Shown: positions 10,359 to 19,219, counted from the first letter of the stretch. The stretch is DNA of 64,000 bases from Faucicola osloensis_C (GCA_019353055.1 JABAHL010000001.1:310001-374000), one strand, 5' to 3'. The notes: generated by a model not told the origin, from the sequence alone. A program made the numbers and translations.

Positions 10359-12326
10359 ATGAAAACAAACACGACTGCGCCAACCGCTACAACTGAAGAA
10401 ACCGCTAAATTAACCCAATTAGCCAATTTTATTCAATACCGCAAGCAGCAAAAATCACAGCTAATTAACACAGAAACCAATAAGAATAGCCTAAGCAAAG
10501 AAAATCAAAATAATGAAAAAAACACCAAAGAAAAATCGAAAATCTTGCAAATTTTTGACCAAATCAATGAACAACTATCAGAAGGTCATACCGTATATGA
10601 GATGACGGTTAACAATGAAAATGAAAAATCACTTATGGCAGAGTTGACGGACGATAACTGGGCAAGCGTGATAGGGGTGAAGGAGGATGAGTTATACAAC
10701 CATGATACCAATACACCTATCATTCTTCAAAAACTCGCCCAAACAGTTGATGGAGTTAGTGAAACGCAAGTTAGCTACATTGTTTGGCTGCATCGGCAAT
10801 GGTATGCAGAACAATCGTTAGCCAAACAGTTGATGAAAATTGCCCATAGAAAAGTGGCGGCATTCAATGCTATATCTGCATCACAAGAGGTCGATAACGG
10901 TTTGGCGCTCATGCCCAATGTGATGCAGCAGCTTGCCATAGAAAAATCAAGCCAACACGCACTTAGTATCATTATCGGTGGCCCTGGCACGGGCAAAACT
11001 TTTACTGTGGCGAAGCTGGTAACCACGCTGCAAAAGGAGCACGAGCATAAAAGAAAACAGGACCCTAATTTACCACCTTTATCTATCACCTTGACTGCAC
11101 CTACAGGGAAGGCAGCGCAGCGTATGCAAGAGTCATTACGAATAAGCTTGCAAAAAAGTTTGCAAGATGAAGAAATCACTTTGGACAATGCAAAAACCTT
11201 ACATCGACTGTTGGGTATTGGTAGTGATGGCACACCACGCTATCACGCCAAAAATCCATTACCCGATGATTTGATTATCGTAGATGAAGCGTCCATGCTA
11301 GGGCTTGAGCTTGCCAGTCAGTTGGTTGATGCTATCAAACCCACGGGTCGGCTGATTTTGTTGGGTGATGCAAACCAGCTGGCTGCGGTAGATGCGGGGT
11401 CGGTTCTATCAGATTTGTGCGCGGTGACGCGTTTGCAGCCTTATATCACGGAATTGACCGAATCAAAACGCTTTGATTCAAATTCAGTTGTCGGTCAGTT
11501 CGCTCTCGCTATTCAGCAAAATTTACCTGCACCTAAAAAAATAAAGTTAATCCAGCGATTATTACAACCCATTGATTTACAATCAATCAAGCCGTCTCAA
11601 AGTGAAAATCCATCAGACTTGGCTGATAAAACACAGCAAACAGCCAATATTCCTTTTTACCCAATTGATGCGTCTTCGAGTTTGCCTGCTGTTTTCAACC
11701 AATTAGCGAAACCTTACCATCCATTTTTTGCGCTTATGAAGCAATGGTACAGTAAGCCCGTCAATATTTTTGAAGCGGATAATCGAAAAGGGTTGTTTGA
11801 GGTATTTGATAGTTATCGCATTCTGTGTGCAGGTCATCAAGGACAATTGGGCACCCAATCAATCAACCAAAAGATGAGCCTAGCTTTTACCGAGTTTTCC
11901 AAGATTACTCGAAGCAAAGCTTACTTTTATCACGGTTTGCCTATTATTATCCAAAACAATGATTATCAGTTGGGGTTATTCAATGGCGATATTGCGATTT
12001 GTCTGTTGTACCAAGGGCAGTTATACGCGTGTTTTGCAGAAAAAGTGATACCCATCCAGCGATTAAGCCGTGAAAGTTGTGACTATGCGTATGCGATGAC
12101 CATTCACAAGTCACAAGGCTCAGAATTTCACACGGTCGCCATTTGTATTGATAAAGCCCATACAAGACTACTAAGCCAAGCACTGATTTATACAGCGGTG
12201 ACGCGCAGTAAATCCGCCTTATCCATATATAGCGCTAAAGAAAATTTTGAGTTAGCGGTGACGCAAAAAGCGGTGCGACAAACTGGCTTACAACTACAAT
12301 TTGATTATCTTAACAACACGCCATAA
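10359..12326 (+). CDS. recD: exodeoxyribonuclease V subunit alpha RecD
   Basis: RecD: the 5'-3' superfamily 1B helicase of RecBCD. Walker A GGPGTGKT lies at residues 207-214. It is followed by 'LTAPTGKAAQRMQESL', Walker B 'IIVDEASMLGLELA', 'RLILLGDANQLAAVDAG' and the C-terminal motif 'AYAMTIHKSQGSEFHTV', all in the expected order. The N-terminal 65 residues are Asn/Lys/Thr-rich and variable. Length 655 aa versus about 608 in E. coli. It starts 29 bases after recB with AAAGAATTT upstream of ATG. Last gene of the recCBD operon, directly followed by a strong terminator. Confidence 0.95.
   Translation: MKTNTTAPTATTEETAKLTQLANFIQYRKQQKSQLINTETNKNSLSKENQNNEKNTKEKSKILQIFDQINEQLSEGHTVYEMTVNNENEKSLMAELTDDNWASVIGVKEDELYNHDTNTPIILQKLAQTVDGVSETQVSYIVWLHRQWYAEQSLAKQLMKIAHRKVAAFNAISASQEVDNGLALMPNVMQQLAIEKSSQHALSIIIGGPGTGKTFTVAKLVTTLQKEHEHKRKQDPNLPPLSITLTAPTGKAAQRMQESLRISLQKSLQDEEITLDNAKTLHRLLGIGSDGTPRYHAKNPLPDDLIIVDEASMLGLELASQLVDAIKPTGRLILLGDANQLAAVDAGSVLSDLCAVTRLQPYITELTESKRFDSNSVVGQFALAIQQNLPAPKKIKLIQRLLQPIDLQSIKPSQSENPSDLADKTQQTANIPFYPIDASSSLPAVFNQLAKPYHPFFALMKQWYSKPVNIFEADNRKGLFEVFDSYRILCAGHQGQLGTQSINQKMSLAFTEFSKITRSKAYFYHGLPIIIQNNDYQLGLFNGDIAICLLYQGQLYACFAEKVIPIQRLSRESCDYAYAMTIHKSQGSEFHTVAICIDKAHTRLLSQALIYTAVTRSKSALSIYSAKENFELAVTQKAVRQTGLQLQFDYLNNTP
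10485..10499 (+). repeat. AATAGCCTAAGCAAA motif copy 3 (in recD)
   Basis: AATAGCCTAAGCAAA, encoding Asn-Ser-Leu-Ser-Lys (residues 43-47) in the disordered N-terminal part of RecD. Confidence 0.6.
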
Positions 12327-12353
12327 AAAAAGGTATCTAATGATACCTTTTTA
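12325..12353. terminator. bidirectional rho-independent terminator, recD / hpt
   Basis: Hairpin with stem AAAAAGGTATC / GATACCTTTTT and loop TAAT, flanked by an A-run and a T-run. It lies between convergent recD and hpt and can serve both strands. Confidence 0.85.
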
Positions 12354-12369
12354 TTTATGACAAGCAGTT

Positions 12370-12927
12370 TTACACATTTTTTAACGCATAAATCCCTGGC
12401 ATATGGCGTAGATACCCGTGATAGTCCATACCGCAGCCATACACATAGCGATCCGCCACATCTAGACCCACAAAATCGACTTTAAACTCTTGTACTTTTC
12501 GGTCATGGAGTTTATTGAGTAGCACACAGGTGCGGATAGATTTTGGATTTTCTTTTGCCAGCTCGTCCACCACCGCTTTTAGGGTAATGCCTTCATCAAA
12601 AATATCATCAATCAATAAAATATCTTCACCTGCCAAATCAATTTCAGGTTTGAATTTCCACTCAAGTTCATTGGTGCCTTGGTTGTTGCGATAGCGGGTA
12701 GCATGAATATAGTACATACGATGATAAAAAGTAAACTGGGTAAGTAGTTGACCTGCTGGAATCAACCCACCATTCATCACCACCATCACAATGGGATTTT
12801 GACCTGCATAGTGCAGGTTGACACTGGCTGCCAAACGCTCATAAGCACTACTCACTTCAAAGCTACTGATAAGACATTCAGAATTGCGTAGCGCTTCTTC
12901 GATTTGCTGATTGCTAAGTTGATTCAT
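12370..12927 (-). CDS. hpt: hypoxanthine-guanine phosphoribosyltransferase
   Basis: Purine salvage enzyme that transfers phosphoribose from PRPP to hypoxanthine or guanine. The PRPP-binding motif is clear: 'DILLIDDIFDEGITLKAV' at residues 102-119. The N-terminal 'VVMNGGLIPAGQL' (PPi loop) and the C-terminal 'VYGCGMDYHGYLRHMPGIYAL' (purine-binding aromatic/Asp region) also fit. 185 aa is the usual length. A modest Shine-Dalgarno (AGGTCC) precedes the ATG. It ends against the terminator shared with recD. The exact purine preference cannot be read from sequence. Confidence 0.9.
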   Translation of the reverse strand: MNQLSNQQIEEALRNSECLISSFEVSSAYERLAASVNLHYAGQNPIVMVVMNGGLIPAGQLLTQFTFYHRMYYIHATRYRNNQGTNELEWKFKPEIDLAGEDILLIDDIFDEGITLKAVVDELAKENPKSIRTCVLLNKLHDRKVQEFKVDFVGLDVADRYVYGCGMDYHGYLRHMPGIYALKNV

Positions 12928-13007
12928 GGTGGACCTATTAATTTAAAAAAATAAGTGGGCTATTGTAACGCAGTCTTAGCTAATTGAATAATAACGGTTA
13001 GCAATAA

Positions 13008-13679
13008 CTAATCGTTAAATATTAACGCTTGGTAATGTTTAGTAAAACGCTCAAGCGATTCTTGCGGCATTTGTGGGATTAAACGGCGTAGGGCAATGTC
13101 AATTACTTTTACAATGATGCCATCGGTCACTGGAATTGCCGCGCGTTTGAGCATATTTAAATTGAGCGTTTTGGTAAAATCGACCAAAAAATGCTGCAAA
13201 CAGGCTTTGGTTAGCTCGCTAAATAACCGAATCAAATTTTGCTGCTCTTCAAGCCCGTTACCTGCTTGGACGTTTTCTATGGTAGCCAGTAAATTCTTTG
13301 CCAGCTCGTCACTCAGCGGTACTGAGATGCGACGCTCACCCGATTGGGTGTTTTTTAACACTTTTTGGTCAAAAAAATCAAAGCTGGGTAGCACATCTTC
13401 ATTTTTTGTAGGGCTTAATAGTGTGTTAATCAGTTTGTCGCTAGTCGCTTCAATGGTTTCTGCGGTTTTAATCAAATGCGCTTTTCTTTCTGAATCATCG
13501 GGTAGCGATTCGATTAATTTAATTAGTAGCGCATCCATCAGCTCTTTACTGGTCAACTGGGTGATTTTATCGCGATAAACGTCATAACGTTCGCTACTTT
13601 TGCTAGCAATCAGTTCATACGCCTTATCAATGGTAGCGCTCAATTCGACGGAAGGGGTAAACCCAAAATAATAGCTCAT
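13008..13679 (-). CDS. hypothetical protein downstream of roxA
   Basis: Not recognised. A 223-aa, mainly alpha-helical-looking soluble protein, with no signal peptide or membrane segment. Features are long amphipathic stretches (IDKAYELIASKSSERYDVYRDKITQL) and a basic C-terminal third ('LNMLKRAAIPVTDGIIVKVIDIALRRLIPQMPQESLERFTKHYQAL'). It starts 12 bases after the roxA stop codon on the same strand, so it is probably co-transcribed with roxA. The upstream sequence GAAAAAATATT is a weak ribosome-binding site, consistent with translational coupling. Function unknown. Confidence 0.75.
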   Translation of the reverse strand: MSYYFGFTPSVELSATIDKAYELIASKSSERYDVYRDKITQLTSKELMDALLIKLIESLPDDSERKAHLIKTAETIEATSDKLINTLLSPTKNEDVLPSFDFFDQKVLKNTQSGERRISVPLSDELAKNLLATIENVQAGNGLEEQQNLIRLFSELTKACLQHFLVDFTKTLNLNMLKRAAIPVTDGIIVKVIDIALRRLIPQMPQESLERFTKHYQALIFND

Positions 13680-13691
13680 AATATTTTTTCG

Positions 13692-14879
13692 TTATCCAAT
13701 GATTTCTTCAGGGTAATCAATCACTACCCAGCCATTTTCTATCCAATCACAAATTATATCAGTTTCGACATCGGCTGCTTGCAAAATTTGCTCATCGATT
13801 GATTCGCCATTGGCGAGCCGAATGAGGAGTGATTGCGCGTTTGCTGGCATATCGTCCGCGTCAATGGCACAGCCATTGACATAAATTTTTGCTTGAGTTT
13901 TTAAATCCGCTTGGGTTTGGGTAAAGATAATACGGCTAGACATGTCTTGCATGATGACCGCACCCGCTGCCAAGGCGCTTTGTATCTCATCAATATCGGC
14001 ATACGTGTCAGGGAGCATCAGCTCATATTGACGCTTGCTTACCGTTTCGCTAATCGCTTGAGTGATTATTTCATCGCCAAGTCCAGAGTTTAGCAGCGCA
14101 ATCAGCTGCGCTTTAATATCTTGAATACTGGCTATCGACAGCTCGCCTGCAACTGCAGAGGGTTGGTTGATTTTGAGGGGAATAGCTAAATCATCAAAAT
14201 GGGTAGCGACATCTGCCAAACTATCGAACAGCTGTAATGGGGTAGGGCGCCTAAATCCAAACGAAAAAGTCAAACAATCCTCAACGGCGACACCGTAATG
14301 GGAGAGATTGGTCGGCACATACAGCACATCGCCTGGCTCAAGCACCTCATCAAATATCAGCTCGCCCATCTCATTCATCAAACGAATCGGTTGACCTGCT
14401 TCAAATTGGGTGGTTTGGTCACAATACTTGCCCAATTGCCAATGGCGTTTGCCGTACCCTTGCGCCAAAAAGACATCGTAATTGTCATAATGCTTGCCAA
14501 CGCTGCCACCTGAGGGCGCATACGACACCATGATATCATCACGTTGCCACTGTGGAATAAAATCAAACGCATGCCATAGGTTGCCAAGCGCTGGCGACCA
14601 TTGTTCCATATTTTGCACCAGCACCGTCCAATGTTTTGGCAGTTTTTGAAAATCTTTGGCGGTAAGAGGGCTGGTTTTAAGTGACCATTGCTGGTTATTT
14701 TCGCTGATGAGTCGGGCAGTGGCGTCTTCATCTTGGGCAAGCCCGATGATATCGTCTGGCTCAAACATATCAACCAATTGCGGCAAGCCCTGCTTGATTA
14801 GCAGTGGTTTTTTTTGCCAGTACTCGCTTAAAAATTGTTCAGGGCTGATATCGCTAGGCAAACAAAAATGCTGGGTCAT
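13692..14879 (-). CDS. roxA: JmjC/cupin ribosomal protein L16 arginine hydroxylase (RoxA/YcfD)
   Basis: Fe(II)/2-oxoglutarate-dependent oxygenase of the ROX family. E. coli YcfD hydroxylates an arginine of ribosomal protein L16. The iron triad is visible: H130 and D132 in 'GGSVGKHYDNYDVF' and H194 in 'YVPTNLSHYGVAV'. The N-terminal 'PEQFLSEYWQKKPLLIKQG' is a typical JmjC-family opening. The C-terminal part, with acidic helices and a winged-helix-like end, matches the dimerisation/WH region. Length 395 aa is close to that of YcfD (373 aa). It is divergent from the acyl-CoA ligase and upstream of an unknown gene in the same operon. Confidence 0.88.
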   Translation of the reverse strand: MTQHFCLPSDISPEQFLSEYWQKKPLLIKQGLPQLVDMFEPDDIIGLAQDEDATARLISENNQQWSLKTSPLTAKDFQKLPKHWTVLVQNMEQWSPALGNLWHAFDFIPQWQRDDIMVSYAPSGGSVGKHYDNYDVFLAQGYGKRHWQLGKYCDQTTQFEAGQPIRLMNEMGELIFDEVLEPGDVLYVPTNLSHYGVAVEDCLTFSFGFRRPTPLQLFDSLADVATHFDDLAIPLKINQPSAVAGELSIASIQDIKAQLIALLNSGLGDEIITQAISETVSKRQYELMLPDTYADIDEIQSALAAGAVIMQDMSSRIIFTQTQADLKTQAKIYVNGCAIDADDMPANAQSLLIRLANGESIDEQILQAADVETDIICDWIENGWVVIDYPEEIIG

Positions 14880-14980
14880 ATTTTTTCGTTCAGTGGGGAT
14901 ATGTAACGCGCATTATAGCAAAGGCAGTACATCAAAATCCTATAATAAAATTTTTTTCACCAAAGTGTAAAAAAAGCGTA

Positions 14981-15019
14981 AAAATATGAAACATATTGAA
15001 CTGGAAAGTTTCATATTTT
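14981..15019. promoter_or_regulatory. 12-bp perfect inverted repeat upstream of acyl-CoA ligase
   Basis: Arms AAAATATGAAAC (14981-14992) and GTTTCATATTTT (15008-15019) are separated by 15 bases, between divergent roxA and the acyl-CoA ligase gene. It could be an operator for fatty-acid-responsive control or an AT-rich leader hairpin. The location favours regulation of the ligase; the binding factor is unknown. Confidence 0.5.
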
Positions 15020-15138
15020 TTGTTGTATTGGTTATAGCGCTCGTATATAGTCAATATTCACAAGGAAGTACTCACAGGAAAGTTAGACGAGCAATATTTG
15101 ATTGACTCGTTGCTTATACCACAACAAAGGAATGTTCT

Positions 15139-16803
15139 ATGACGGCTATTTTAAATCAACACGAAAACTACCTACAAGCCGACCAAGCTTATGGTTTTCC
15201 CTTGCTTATCAAAAATTTATTGTCTCGCGCCAAAGTGGTCTCTGGCGACAAAAAAATCCATTACGCCGACAAAACCAGTTACACCTATCATGAGTTTTTC
15301 AAACGTGTTAATCGCTTAGCCAATGTCTTAAAAGGCTTAAACCTACAAAAAGGCGATGTGGTTGCGGTCATGGATTGGGATACACACCGTTATTTGGAAT
15401 GTTATTTTGCCATTCCGATGTGTGGCTATATCTTGCAAACCGTCAATGTGCGTTTGTCAGAAGACAAAGTGCTATATACCATCAATCATGCCAAGCCAAA
15501 AGCGCTACTGTTAAATTCAGAATTTTCGCCGATGATCAAAAGCCACACCCAAGATGCGCCATCGGTCGAGCATGTGATTTGGTTGGATGATAACAACACG
15601 CCAATGCCCCCATACGCCCAAGGCGAATATGAAGCCCTGCTAGCACAAGCTAGCGATGAGTACGAGTTTGAAGATTTTGATGAAAACACCATTGCCACAA
15701 CCTTCTATACCAGCGGTACAACCGGCAATCCCAAAGGCGTATTTTTTAGCCATCGTCAAATCGTCCTGCATACGCTCGTCGTCGCAATTGGCTGTGCGCT
15801 GAATGTCGAAGGTCAAGGGCTGCGCTACTCGGATGTCTATATGCCAATGACACCGATGTTCCATGTCCATGCTTGGGGGTTTCCATTTGTCGCAACCATG
15901 CTAGGGCTAGAGCAAATTTATCCAGGTCGCTATGTGCCTTCCACCATGGTTGATTTGGTACAACAACACAAAGTCACCATCACCCATGGGGTGCCAACGA
16001 TTTTGCAAATGCTACTGGGTGAAATCAACAAACGCCAAGAAAAACTCAACGGCTTAAAAATGGTCATCGGCGGCTCTAAGCTTAATCAAGGACTTGCCAA
16101 AATGGCTGTAGCCAGCGGCATCGAAGTGTCTACGGGTTATGGCATGTCAGAGACTTGTCCGATTATCAGCATTGTCAGCTTTGATGAAACATTCCAACAC
16201 ATGAGCGAAGAGCAACAAATTGAGCATCGCTGCTTGTCAGGCTCGCCAGTGCCATTGGTCGATTTGCAAATCTGGCATAACGGCAAACGTATGCCAAACG
16301 ATGGCACATCCACAGGCGAAATCGTGGTGCGTTCACCTTGGTTGACACAAAGTTACTACAAAAATCAGGACGCAGGCAATGAGCTGTGGGAAGGTGGTTA
16401 TCTACACACCCAAGACATCGGTTGGATGGACGCAAAAGGCAATGTCAAAATCACCGACCGGCTAAAAGATGTCATCAAATCGGGGGGCGAATGGATCTCT
16501 TCGCTTGAAGTAGAAACCATCATGTCATTACACCCAAGCGTTGCAGACATTGCTGTGATTGCGATTCCTGATGCGCGCTGGGGTGAGCGCCCGATGGCAT
16601 TGATTGTGCTCAAACCCGATCATCAAGACACCAAAGCCGAAGACATCATCGCGATTGCGCAGCAAGCGTATGAGCGCGGTCATTTGCCAAAATACGGTAT
16701 TCCGCAGGATGTGAAATTCATCGCTGAATTGCCAAAAACTAGCGTGGGTAAAATTGATAAAAAAGTCATCCGCGATCAATATGCCCAAGGGTTATTTGCT
16801 TAG
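15139..16803 (+). CDS. AlkK-like medium/long-chain fatty acid-CoA ligase
   Basis: Acyl-adenylate-forming enzyme that activates fatty acids to acyl-CoA with ATP. The AMP-binding P-loop 'TTFYTSGTTGNPKGVFFSHRQ' sits near residues 186-206. Later motifs include 'STGYGMSETCPI', 'GWMDAKGNVKITDRLKDVIKSGGEWIS' and the C-terminal catalytic lysine region 'LPKTSVGKIDKKVIRDQY'. The N-terminal layout ('GFPLLIKNLLSRAK', 'YTYHEFFKRVNRLANVLK') and 554-aa length fit the AlkK/medium-chain subgroup rather than FadD. A good Shine-Dalgarno (AAAGGAATGTTCT) precedes the ATG. Monocistronic: an inverted repeat lies upstream and a terminator downstream. Chain-length preference is inferred from family only. Confidence 0.88.
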   Translation: MTAILNQHENYLQADQAYGFPLLIKNLLSRAKVVSGDKKIHYADKTSYTYHEFFKRVNRLANVLKGLNLQKGDVVAVMDWDTHRYLECYFAIPMCGYILQTVNVRLSEDKVLYTINHAKPKALLLNSEFSPMIKSHTQDAPSVEHVIWLDDNNTPMPPYAQGEYEALLAQASDEYEFEDFDENTIATTFYTSGTTGNPKGVFFSHRQIVLHTLVVAIGCALNVEGQGLRYSDVYMPMTPMFHVHAWGFPFVATMLGLEQIYPGRYVPSTMVDLVQQHKVTITHGVPTILQMLLGEINKRQEKLNGLKMVIGGSKLNQGLAKMAVASGIEVSTGYGMSETCPIISIVSFDETFQHMSEEQQIEHRCLSGSPVPLVDLQIWHNGKRMPNDGTSTGEIVVRSPWLTQSYYKNQDAGNELWEGGYLHTQDIGWMDAKGNVKITDRLKDVIKSGGEWISSLEVETIMSLHPSVADIAVIAIPDARWGERPMALIVLKPDHQDTKAEDIIAIAQQAYERGHLPKYGIPQDVKFIAELPKTSVGKIDKKVIRDQYAQGLFA

Positions 16804-16840
16804 ACTGTTACTTAATCACGATAAAGTAAAAAAGAAAGTA

Positions 16841-16870
16841 AAAAAGGTAGAATTTTTTCTACCTTTTTTA
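16841..16870. terminator. rho-independent terminator after acyl-CoA ligase
   Basis: Stem AAAAAGGTAGAA / TTCTACCTTTTT with a short T loop and U-tract. The flanking A-run means it could also work for the convergent FAD oxidoreductase gene. Confidence 0.8.
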
Positions 16871-16902
16871 TTACCCAAGCAATCAAATAATCAAGCAATC
16901 CA

Positions 16903-18348
16903 TCAAACTATTAACCGTTGATTGACCTTTGCCATCGGTAACGGGTAATGTCGGGCTTTGGCAATATCGCGTGCCACGATATTGACTTCATTGACATCAA
17001 TTTTTTGCCAGTTGGGACGCTTGCAAGCAGATTTTTCTATTAAATTGGCATCAACTAGCGCATCCATGACTTTATCCGCCACATCTAGGGTAGAATTGGC
17101 TTTCACATTTTCTGCCACCGCATAACGCAGCTTGGCAAACACCTGCAAATCCGCGACGCGCACGGTAATATCATCACTCGGTACTTGCTGCCCACCATAT
17201 AACGCATTATCTCCTGCTTGTGCAGTTCGAAAACTTGGCACAAATTCACTGACATAATCTATGGCGTTTTGGGTGCGCTCTCTTAGTGCGTTTGGCTCCC
17301 AGCCGTTTTCAATATAACTTAGGTATTGTGGATTAATGGGCGGTTGGCTGCTTTCTTGTGTGGCTTTGGTCAACCCATCATTGAATAAGGTGATGTTTTC
17401 GGTCATGCCATGCAGCTGAAAAAACCCGTCAGGATAAGGGGTGAACTGCGCCATGCCATTGGGCGTGCCACGCTCACCGTGAAAAATAATCTCAGGCAAA
17501 CGCCCCTTATAATCACGCCATTCACTGATATAAGAAGCTTTAAATTCTACCATGCGTTTGATATGCACGCCTGCTTTGTCATCAATAATACCGGTTCTAA
17601 AACCGCAAGCATTGACCACAAAATCGGCATAGATATGCTGAACCTCACCATTTTCATCGGTAAATGACACTTGCCAGCCATCCCCATGACGTTTTAAATC
17701 ATTAACTTGGGCATTTAAATATACCTGCGCGCGCTGCAAGCGCTGCAATTGTAAAAAAGCACTGGCAGAGAGTCTAAAAATATTCCAGCCAAATTCTTGC
17801 ACCGCAATGATGGGATATTGCAGTTTTTCTAAATCCATTACTTTAAGAGCCGCCACAACCCACTCATCCGTGGTGCTCGGAATGTCTTTAGCTTCTAATT
17901 GAATTAGCTGTTGAATTTGCTGCTTGTCATACACTTGATAATAATCTTGGACATTGCCCAACACTTGGTTACTAGGGTCAGCATCAACCAATGATTGATA
18001 GTAAGCCGTTAACATATCAAGACGTGGCAGTAAGTCAGTGGCGGTATTGTTATCGCGTTTTGGCACCGTGATGAGGGTGGGGCGCACATCAATACTCTCT
18101 GGATATAACTTGGCAATATCAATACATTGGCGCATCAACATGCGGCAATCTTTATCACTGATTTCGCGGTACAAATTGCCACCTGCATGCAGATGACACA
18201 TAGGCGGGGCGTTGATAAGGCTGGCATTTTTTTCAATCAAATGCACATGGATGCCCGCCATTGCCAGCCGTATAGCAATCGTAGAACCTGCTGAACCACC
18301 GCCAATAACTGCTACGGTCGGTGATTGCGTACTTGAATTAACGTACAT
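16903..18348 (-). CDS. FAD-dependent oxidoreductase
   Basis: Flavoprotein of the DAO/amine-oxidase-like fold. An N-terminal dinucleotide-binding motif 'VAVIGGGSAGSTIAIRLAMAG' (residues 12-32) is followed by an acidic end of beta-2 ('VHLIEKN'). A second FAD contact is at 'DFVVNACGFRTGIID'. The middle contains 'FGWNIFRLSASAFLQLQRL' and the C-terminal part 'DNALYGGQQVPSDDITVRVADL'. The substrate is unknown. It shares its upstream region with the divergent fasciclin gene, including the TATACT-N4-AGTATA palindrome, so it may belong to the same regulon. AAGGG lies 9 bases before the ATG, supporting this start. Confidence 0.75.
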   Translation of the reverse strand: MYVNSSTQSPTVAVIGGGSAGSTIAIRLAMAGIHVHLIEKNASLINAPPMCHLHAGGNLYREISDKDCRMLMRQCIDIAKLYPESIDVRPTLITVPKRDNNTATDLLPRLDMLTAYYQSLVDADPSNQVLGNVQDYYQVYDKQQIQQLIQLEAKDIPSTTDEWVVAALKVMDLEKLQYPIIAVQEFGWNIFRLSASAFLQLQRLQRAQVYLNAQVNDLKRHGDGWQVSFTDENGEVQHIYADFVVNACGFRTGIIDDKAGVHIKRMVEFKASYISEWRDYKGRLPEIIFHGERGTPNGMAQFTPYPDGFFQLHGMTENITLFNDGLTKATQESSQPPINPQYLSYIENGWEPNALRERTQNAIDYVSEFVPSFRTAQAGDNALYGGQQVPSDDITVRVADLQVFAKLRYAVAENVKANSTLDVADKVMDALVDANLIEKSACKRPNWQKIDVNEVNIVARDIAKARHYPLPMAKVNQRLIV

Positions 18349-18490
18349 AATTTTGCCCTTATGCGTTGCCCAAAGTGAAGAAATAAATTGTAGCGGAAAA
18401 TAATCTAGTTACTGTGACATTTATGCAGTAATTGTCGCTTTTGTTGTTAATGAATTTTACCCAATAGTATATATTAAAATAAATAGTATT

Positions 18491-18512
18491 TTTTATACTT
18501 TTTAGTATAAAA
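18491..18512. promoter_or_regulatory. TATACT-N4-AGTATA palindrome, fasciclin / FAD oxidoreductase promoter region
   Basis: Core palindrome TATACT-TTTT-AGTATA (18494-18509), extended by matched T/A bases to at least 18491-18512. The same element occurs next to the tetR gene at 26604-26625. Including the following AATATA, the two sites match over 27 bases with one substitution, in the loop. Extra AGTAT half-sites lie nearby (18466 and 18485). Likely operator for a dimeric regulator, probably the TetR protein encoded at 26.7 kb. Confidence 0.65.
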
Positions 18513-18611
18513 ATATATTGAAAATTCTAATATTATCAGTTAAAGTTAATTTAGCTTAAAAAGCTGACCTGTATTTTCTCCAACAATCATAATTAAATAA
18601 GGAAAATAAGT

Positions 18612-19127
18612 ATGTTAAAACAAGCCTTCTTAGCAGCGGCGATTTCTACCACGTTATTAGCCGGTTGTGCCACGACGCCAACCCATACCGCTCATGCACC
18701 GATGCACGCGGCTAACATCGTTGATGTAGCAAAATCAAATCCAGATTTTTCAATATTAGTTGAAGCGGTGGTAGCCGCAGGTTTAGCCGACACCGTCGCG
18801 ACCACTAAAAACATCACCGTATTTGCGCCGACCAATGCTGCCTTTGCCAATCTACTTGCTGAGCTCGGTATGACCAAAGCGCAATTGTTTGCAAACAAAC
18901 CGTTATTGCAATCTGTGTTAACTTATCATGTGCTACCGGCCACAGTGATGGCAAAAGATGTCAAGCCAGGTATGGTTAAAACCTTACAAGGTCAAAACGT
19001 CATGGTGACTTCAAATGGTAAATTACAAGACGCCAATGGACGTGTTGCCAACATTGTCACCACAGATATCAAAGCGAGCAATGGTGTGGTACATGTGATT
19101 GACCGTGTCATTTTGCCAAAAAGATAA
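18612..19127 (+). CDS. fasciclin (FAS1) domain lipoprotein
   Basis: Secreted lipoprotein: signal peptide with lipobox LLAGC (acylated Cys19), then one FAS1 domain filling residues about 38-171. The FAS1 blocks are visible: 'NITVFAPTNAAFANL' (H1), 'LQSVLTYHVLPATVMAKDV' and 'ASNGVVHVIDRVILP' (H2). Single-FAS1 bacterial proteins are usually adhesive or envelope-associated, but the exact role here is unknown. AAGGAAAATAAGT precedes the ATG. The promoter region carries the TATACT-N4-AGTATA palindrome, and a hairpin terminator follows the gene. It is upstream of a renalase-like flavoprotein and an SDR on the same strand. Confidence 0.88.
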   Translation: MLKQAFLAAAISTTLLAGCATTPTHTAHAPMHAANIVDVAKSNPDFSILVEAVVAAGLADTVATTKNITVFAPTNAAFANLLAELGMTKAQLFANKPLLQSVLTYHVLPATVMAKDVKPGMVKTLQGQNVMVTSNGKLQDANGRVANIVTTDIKASNGVVHVIDRVILPKR

Positions 19128-19152
19128 GTTATCATAGATAAAGTTATCGCCG

Positions 19153-19207
19153 ATAAATTGTTGTCTTGATTCATAGTTATCTTTAGCTATAGTAGCCAAC
19201 AATTTAT
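19153..19207. repeat. 11-bp inverted repeat in fasciclin 3' region
   Basis: ATAAATTGTTG (19153-19163) and CAACAATTTAT (19197-19207) are perfect arms around 33 bases that hold a smaller ATAG/CTAT pairing. It sits just before the terminator. Could be a 3'-UTR structure; role unknown. Confidence 0.5.
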
Positions 19208-19219
19208 TGGTCTGATGGC

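Noticed and set aside
4068..10499. AATAGCCTAAG as a Chi-like sequence for RecBCD
   Set aside because: Orientation follows gene strand and reading frame on both strands, and copies are clustered, unlike Chi, which is dispersed and oriented with replication.
10775..11233. 152-codon open frame on the minus strand inside recD
   Set aside because: It is antisense to conserved RecD helicase motifs, is Cys/Ser-rich in a way typical of shadow frames and has no ribosome-binding site.
14981..15019. PsrA-type box (GAAAC...GTTTC) upstream of the acyl-CoA ligase
   Set aside because: The spacer between GAAAC and GTTTC is 15 bases, too long for the 2-4 base spacing known for PsrA sites, so only an unassigned inverted repeat is claimed.
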